From: Bacteroidales bacterium
Lineage (GTDB): Bacteria > Bacteroidota > Bacteroidia > Bacteroidales > NBLH01
Reading direction: 5' to 3'
Assembly (NCBI GenBank): GCA_027083715.1
Contig: JALWNR010000662.1
Location: 1 to 10,916, forward strand
Length of the DNA: 10,916 nt
Part shown: positions 8,426-10,916 of the stretch, in pieces
Numbering within the stretch: the stretch's first letter is position 1
How the letters are laid out: each line of letters starts with the position of its first letter
Translations under genes and position numbers: made by a program
Notes under the pieces: generated by a model
What the model saw: the letters and a program-made list of their open reading frames with translations, nothing else
The model's database searches: none
Told to the model about the DNA's origin: nothing

Positions 8426-8582
8426 CAAAATTAAAATGATAATATGTTGAATTATCAAAGTTTATCTAACTTTTGGCAGATTATACTATTTATGATTACC
8501 AGTTGCTTATTGCCGTTTATTTACTTATACCTTCTTAGCATTAGGTTTTTATTAGAATAATCTCTAATTTTATGCAATTATA

Positions 8583-9218
8583 ATGCAATTTAAACACCTA
8601 TATAAATGGATTTTCTTGATAAGCTTACTTTTACTGGCTTGTCAAAACAACAGTAAAGAAGGAAATTCAATTTTTACTAAAGAAGAACTAAGGTTGGACG
8701 ACACGCTGTTAGCCGAAAACAAAGATCCTGCAAACGAACTTTATATCATTGAAGGTAAGGCTGTTATTTTCTTTATTGTCAGTAAAAAAGAAATGGAAAA
8801 ACTAAATAGAGAATTAGGTAGTAGTTATCGGTATGAAACCGATATGCTGTTTAATAATTTTATGCGCCAGGCAGAAAACTTTCGTAAAATATTAGCAAAA
8901 CATAATATACAATCTGAGCTTGCTAGAAATAAGCGTTTTTTAATTAAATTAAAAAACGGACAAACTATTAGTTTTAATCGAATCAGAGAAGACCAAATTA
9001 TGGGAGAAATAATTACTGACGGAAAGAAAGAGCCCATAATTGAATTTGGAATGTTTTCAAACAAAGCGCTAATTGCTTTAATCGAAGATTATTTTAACGT
9101 AAAAAATATAGGTACAATTCATGAGCCTAAACCCATTTACCTGCCTGATGGAGAAAACACTCAAACCGACAGTAGTATTATTGATAGCAATCTGCTCACA
9201 GACACTATTTCTTATTAA
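8583..9218 (+). CDS. Lipoprotein of unknown function
   Basis: I do not recognise this 211-residue protein. Its N-terminus is a lipoprotein signal: basic region (KHLYK), hydrophobic core, then LLAC with the lipidated Cys at position 20. The residues after Cys (QNNSKEG) lack the acidic run of the Bacteroidota surface-export signal, so a periplasm-facing location is more likely than the cell surface (inference). The mature part is charged and mixed alpha/beta in look. It has a hydrophobic strand (ELYIIEGKAVIFFIV), a helical stretch rich in Lys, Glu and Arg, a strand pair around FLIKLKNGQTISF, and a polar tail. No transmembrane segment, catalytic motif or repeat is visible. An 11-base near-duplication around the start (ATGCAATT at 8572 and 8583) gives two ATGs, but only the one at 8583 is in frame. 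It converges on the YitT gene with a 29-base gap and lacks an obvious terminator. Confidence 0.8.
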   Translation: MQFKHLYKWIFLISLLLLACQNNSKEGNSIFTKEELRLDDTLLAENKDPANELYIIEGKAVIFFIVSKKEMEKLNRELGSSYRYETDMLFNNFMRQAENFRKILAKHNIQSELARNKRFLIKLKNGQTISFNRIREDQIMGEIITDGKKEPIIEFGMFSNKALIALIEDYFNVKNIGTIHEPKPIYLPDGENTQTDSSIIDSNLLTDTISY

Positions 9219-9247
9219 TCAGGAAAATTTAATTTCAAATTTCACAA

Positions 9248-10195
9248 TTACTCCAAGGGTCGTTTTTTTATCATTCCCCCCTTTGCATCTTTAATGCTGT
9301 GCATTATTACAAAAGCATCCTTATCAATTTTATCTAACTCAGTATTTAACTTTGCTAATTCAAGGCGGGTTAAAAGAGTATAAAGAATATCTACTTGTTC
9401 TAAACTTTGTCCTCTTTTACCTAAATATATTGTACATCCTCTACCTAATTTTTCAAGAATTGCAAGTCGAATTTCTTCATTTTTATAGGAAATAATAGTT
9501 ACTCCCACGTATTCTTCAATACCGGAAACTACAAAATCAACTGTCTTTGAAGCAGCCAGATAAGTAAGCATTGCATAAAGTGCTATTTCAATAGTAAAAA
9601 CATAAGCTGCAACACTGAAAATCATAATATTAAATACAAGAATAACATCTCCTATTGTCAATGAAGATTTACGACTGACAAAAACAGCAAGTACCTCGGT
9701 GCCATCAATTACAGCGCCTCCACGAATTGCCAGTCCTATACCCAAACCAAGAAAAAAACCTCCAAAAAGAGCTATTAACAGTTTATCGTCAGTTACTGCC
9801 GGAAACGTAAAAAAATGAACCGCTACTGCAAGCATTGTTATTGCAATAACGCTTTTTACTGCAAATTGCCGGCTTATGGTTGAAACACCCATGATTAAAA
9901 ATGGAAGATTTACTAAAAAAATCAAAACGGACAATGGTAATTTTGTGAGTTCAGCAATAATCAACGAAATACCCATAACCCCGCCATCAATAAACATATT
10001 AGGTAATAAAAAACCTTTTAAACCAATAGTAGCAGATAGTACTCCTAATATGATAAAAAAGAAATCGTGAACCAAATGATTAAATTCAATCCTTGCATTT
10101 TTAATTTCACTTTCAAACTTGTTATCTGTAAGTTCTCCTTTCTTTTTCTTAAGTTTAAAAATTTCAATAAGTAGATATCTAAAAATTGGCTTCAT
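9248..10195 (-). CDS. YitT family membrane protein with C-terminal DUF2179 domain
   Basis: This is an inner-membrane protein of 315 residues in the YitT/DUF161 family, whose transport substrate is not established. After a charged cytosolic extension of about 40 residues (KLKKKKG and beyond), the membrane part begins with FFFIILGVLSATIGLKGFLLP (split here across 45-65) and the conserved turn IDGGVMGIS (69-77). Further hydrophobic segments lie at about 90-110, 118-133, 144-163 and 190-212. The second family signature, RGGAVIDGTEVLA, is at 158-170. Residues about 238-303 form the DUF2179 soluble domain, recognisable from GRGCTIYLGKRG (260-271) and the closing IDKDAFVIMH. Length and domain order fit the family, apart from a somewhat long N-terminus. 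The ATG at 10195 is the natural start. The gene is downstream of the AmmeMemoRadiSam gene on the same strand, with a 151-base gap that could hold its own promoter, though I find no exact TAnnTTTG there. Confidence 0.88.
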   Translation of the reverse strand: MKPIFRYLLIEIFKLKKKKGELTDNKFESEIKNARIEFNHLVHDFFFIILGVLSATIGLKGFLLPNMFIDGGVMGISLIIAELTKLPLSVLIFLVNLPFLIMGVSTISRQFAVKSVIAITMLAVAVHFFTFPAVTDDKLLIALFGGFFLGLGIGLAIRGGAVIDGTEVLAVFVSRKSSLTIGDVILVFNIMIFSVAAYVFTIEIALYAMLTYLAASKTVDFVVSGIEEYVGVTIISYKNEEIRLAILEKLGRGCTIYLGKRGQSLEQVDILYTLLTRLELAKLNTELDKIDKDAFVIMHSIKDAKGGMIKKRPLE

Positions 10196-10290
10196 ATAAT
10201 TTTCGCTTAAAAAAATATTGTGTGAAGATAATAATTTTTTGTTTATAAAATGAGTGCCTTTTCACATAAATACTTTCTTCGTGTATGGCT

Positions 10291-10313
10291 GATAAATTTC
10301 AAAATAATTTATC
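10291..10313. repeat. Perfect 8-bp palindrome upstream of the YitT gene
   Basis: GATAAATT (10291-10298) and AATTTATC (10306-10313) form a perfect inverted repeat with a 7-base spacer. It sits in the gap between the AmmeMemoRadiSam stop and the YitT start, about 100 bases ahead of the latter. No T tract follows on either strand, so it is not a standard terminator. It could be a protein-binding site or an RNA stem in a read-through transcript. It is AT-rich, and chance cannot be excluded. Confidence 0.35.
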
Positions 10314-10346
10314 CAAATTTTCAAATATCAATATTCCAGCCAAAAC

Positions 10347-10916
10347 TTAATTCCAAACACCGGCTATTTTAGTGCCACAATTAGTGCAATTCCCATTTTT
10401 AATATTGTTTTGTAAAATATGAAAACCTTTTCGTTCAATTACAATTTGATTACATGAGGGACAATAAGTATTTTGTGCTTTGCTGCCCGGAACATTGCCA
10501 ATATACACATAGTGTAAACCTGCATTTAAAGCAATTTCACGTGCTTTGTTAAGCGTTACTACCGGTGTTGTCGGCAATTGTGTGAGTTTATACATTGGAT
10601 GAAAACGGCTAAAATGTAAAGGTGTATTTTCAAAGCCATTTATTTTTAACCAATTGCACATTTTTTCAATCATTTTAAAATCGTCTGTCCACGTCGGGAT
10701 AATCAAGTTGGTAATTTCAAGCCATACTCCTTCATCTTTCAATAGTTTCAGTGTGCGAAGAATAGGAGCTAATTTACCGGCATTTAAACGGGCATATATA
10801 TCATCTGAAAAAGATTTTAAATCAATATTTGCAGCATCCAAATATTTACTTATTTCATGAAGAGGCTTTTCATTAATGTATCCTGCCGAAACAAAAACAT
10901 TTCTAAGCCCATGCTC
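10347..10916 (-). CDS. amrS: AmmeMemoRadiSam system radical SAM enzyme, C-terminal part (5' end beyond window)
   Basis: This is the C-terminal 189 residues of the radical SAM protein of the AmmeMemoRadiSam set, whose partners are AMMECR1- and Memo-like domains. The reaction is not established. A TTG at 10841 is not the start: the frame stays open to the right edge and the extra residues (EHGLRNVFVSAGYINEKPL) continue the family pattern. Visible landmarks are SAGYI, the DAANIDLKSF block, EITNLIIPTWTDD, PLHFSRFHP and YIGNVPG, all typical of this branch of pyruvate-formate-lyase-activase-like enzymes. The tail carries a zinc-ribbon-like pair, CPSC and CTNC, followed by AGVWN at the stop, as I recall from other members. 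The CxxxCxxC motif that binds the 4Fe-4S cluster should lie outside the window and cannot be checked. The AMMECR1 and Memo partners are not in the window. Identity is strong for the visible part. Confidence 0.88.
   Translation of the reverse strand, partial: EHGLRNVFVSAGYINEKPLHEISKYLDAANIDLKSFSDDIYARLNAGKLAPILRTLKLLKDEGVWLEITNLIIPTWTDDFKMIEKMCNWLKINGFENTPLHFSRFHPMYKLTQLPTTPVVTLNKAREIALNAGLHYVYIGNVPGSKAQNTYCPSCNQIVIERKGFHILQNNIKNGNCTNCGTKIAGVWN

Noticed and set aside
8492..8560. 22-codon hydrophobic ORF (starts MITSCLLPF) ahead of the lipoprotein gene
   Set aside because: It could be imagined as a small membrane peptide, but hydrophobic short ORFs are common in T-rich DNA and nothing supports translation.
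9183..9213. Hairpin (ATAG/TCTG against CAGA/CTAT) near the lipoprotein stop as a terminator
   Set aside because: It lies inside the coding end, its two short 4-bp stems are split by an internal loop, and only a broken T-rich stretch follows.
10250..10372. 40-codon plus-strand ORF (starts MSAFSHKYF) between the YitT and amrS genes
   Set aside because: It runs into the strongly supported minus-strand amrS coding end and shows no protein features of its own.

Overview
The window is AT-rich, gene-dense DNA that most likely comes from a member of the Bacteroidota, possibly an anaerobic or sediment-type Bacteroidales. This rests on several signs: an Oar/CarboxypepD_reg-type TonB-dependent receptor, signal peptides that end in an Ala-Gln type cleavage site, little recognisable Shine-Dalgarno sequence, a good match to the Bacteroidota -7 promoter box (TAnnTTTG) before the receptor, and a giant PD40/Omp85 fusion of a kind I associate with this phylum. 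No marker gene allows a closer placement.

Left part (1-4200), plus strand: a secreted endonuclease/exonuclease/phosphatase-fold hydrolase, whose 5' end may lie outside the window, is closed by an intrinsic terminator. It is followed by a 1061-residue outer-membrane TonB-dependent receptor with its own promoter and a strong 13-bp terminator hairpin. The receptor stands alone, with no SusD-type partner beside it.

Middle part (4200-8312), plus strand: a 426-base spacer without a convincing gene leads to a 1087-residue exported protein. This combines a degenerate peptidase-MA-like domain, TolB-like PD40 propeller repeats and an Omp85-type beta-barrel, and it starts with TTG. A half-size TauE/SafE membrane transporter follows 54 bases later and may share its transcript.

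Right part (8313-10916): a lipoprotein of unknown function (plus strand) converges on a YitT/DUF2179 membrane protein (minus strand). Beyond that is the C-terminal part of an AmmeMemoRadiSam radical SAM enzyme (minus strand), which runs off the right edge of the window. A hairpin at 8402-8425 has terminator features only when read on the minus strand, although no minus-strand gene lies next to it.

Functionally the window is mostly cell-envelope biology (secreted hydrolase, outer-membrane receptor, OM barrel fusion, lipoprotein, two inner-membrane transporter-like proteins). I see no mobile element, CRISPR array, tRNA, rRNA or defence system, and no convincing undescribed multi-gene system. 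The most interesting items are the catalytically degenerate peptidase/propeller/barrel fusion, the half-length TauE protein, the orphan minus-strand terminator-like hairpin and the uncharacterised lipoprotein.
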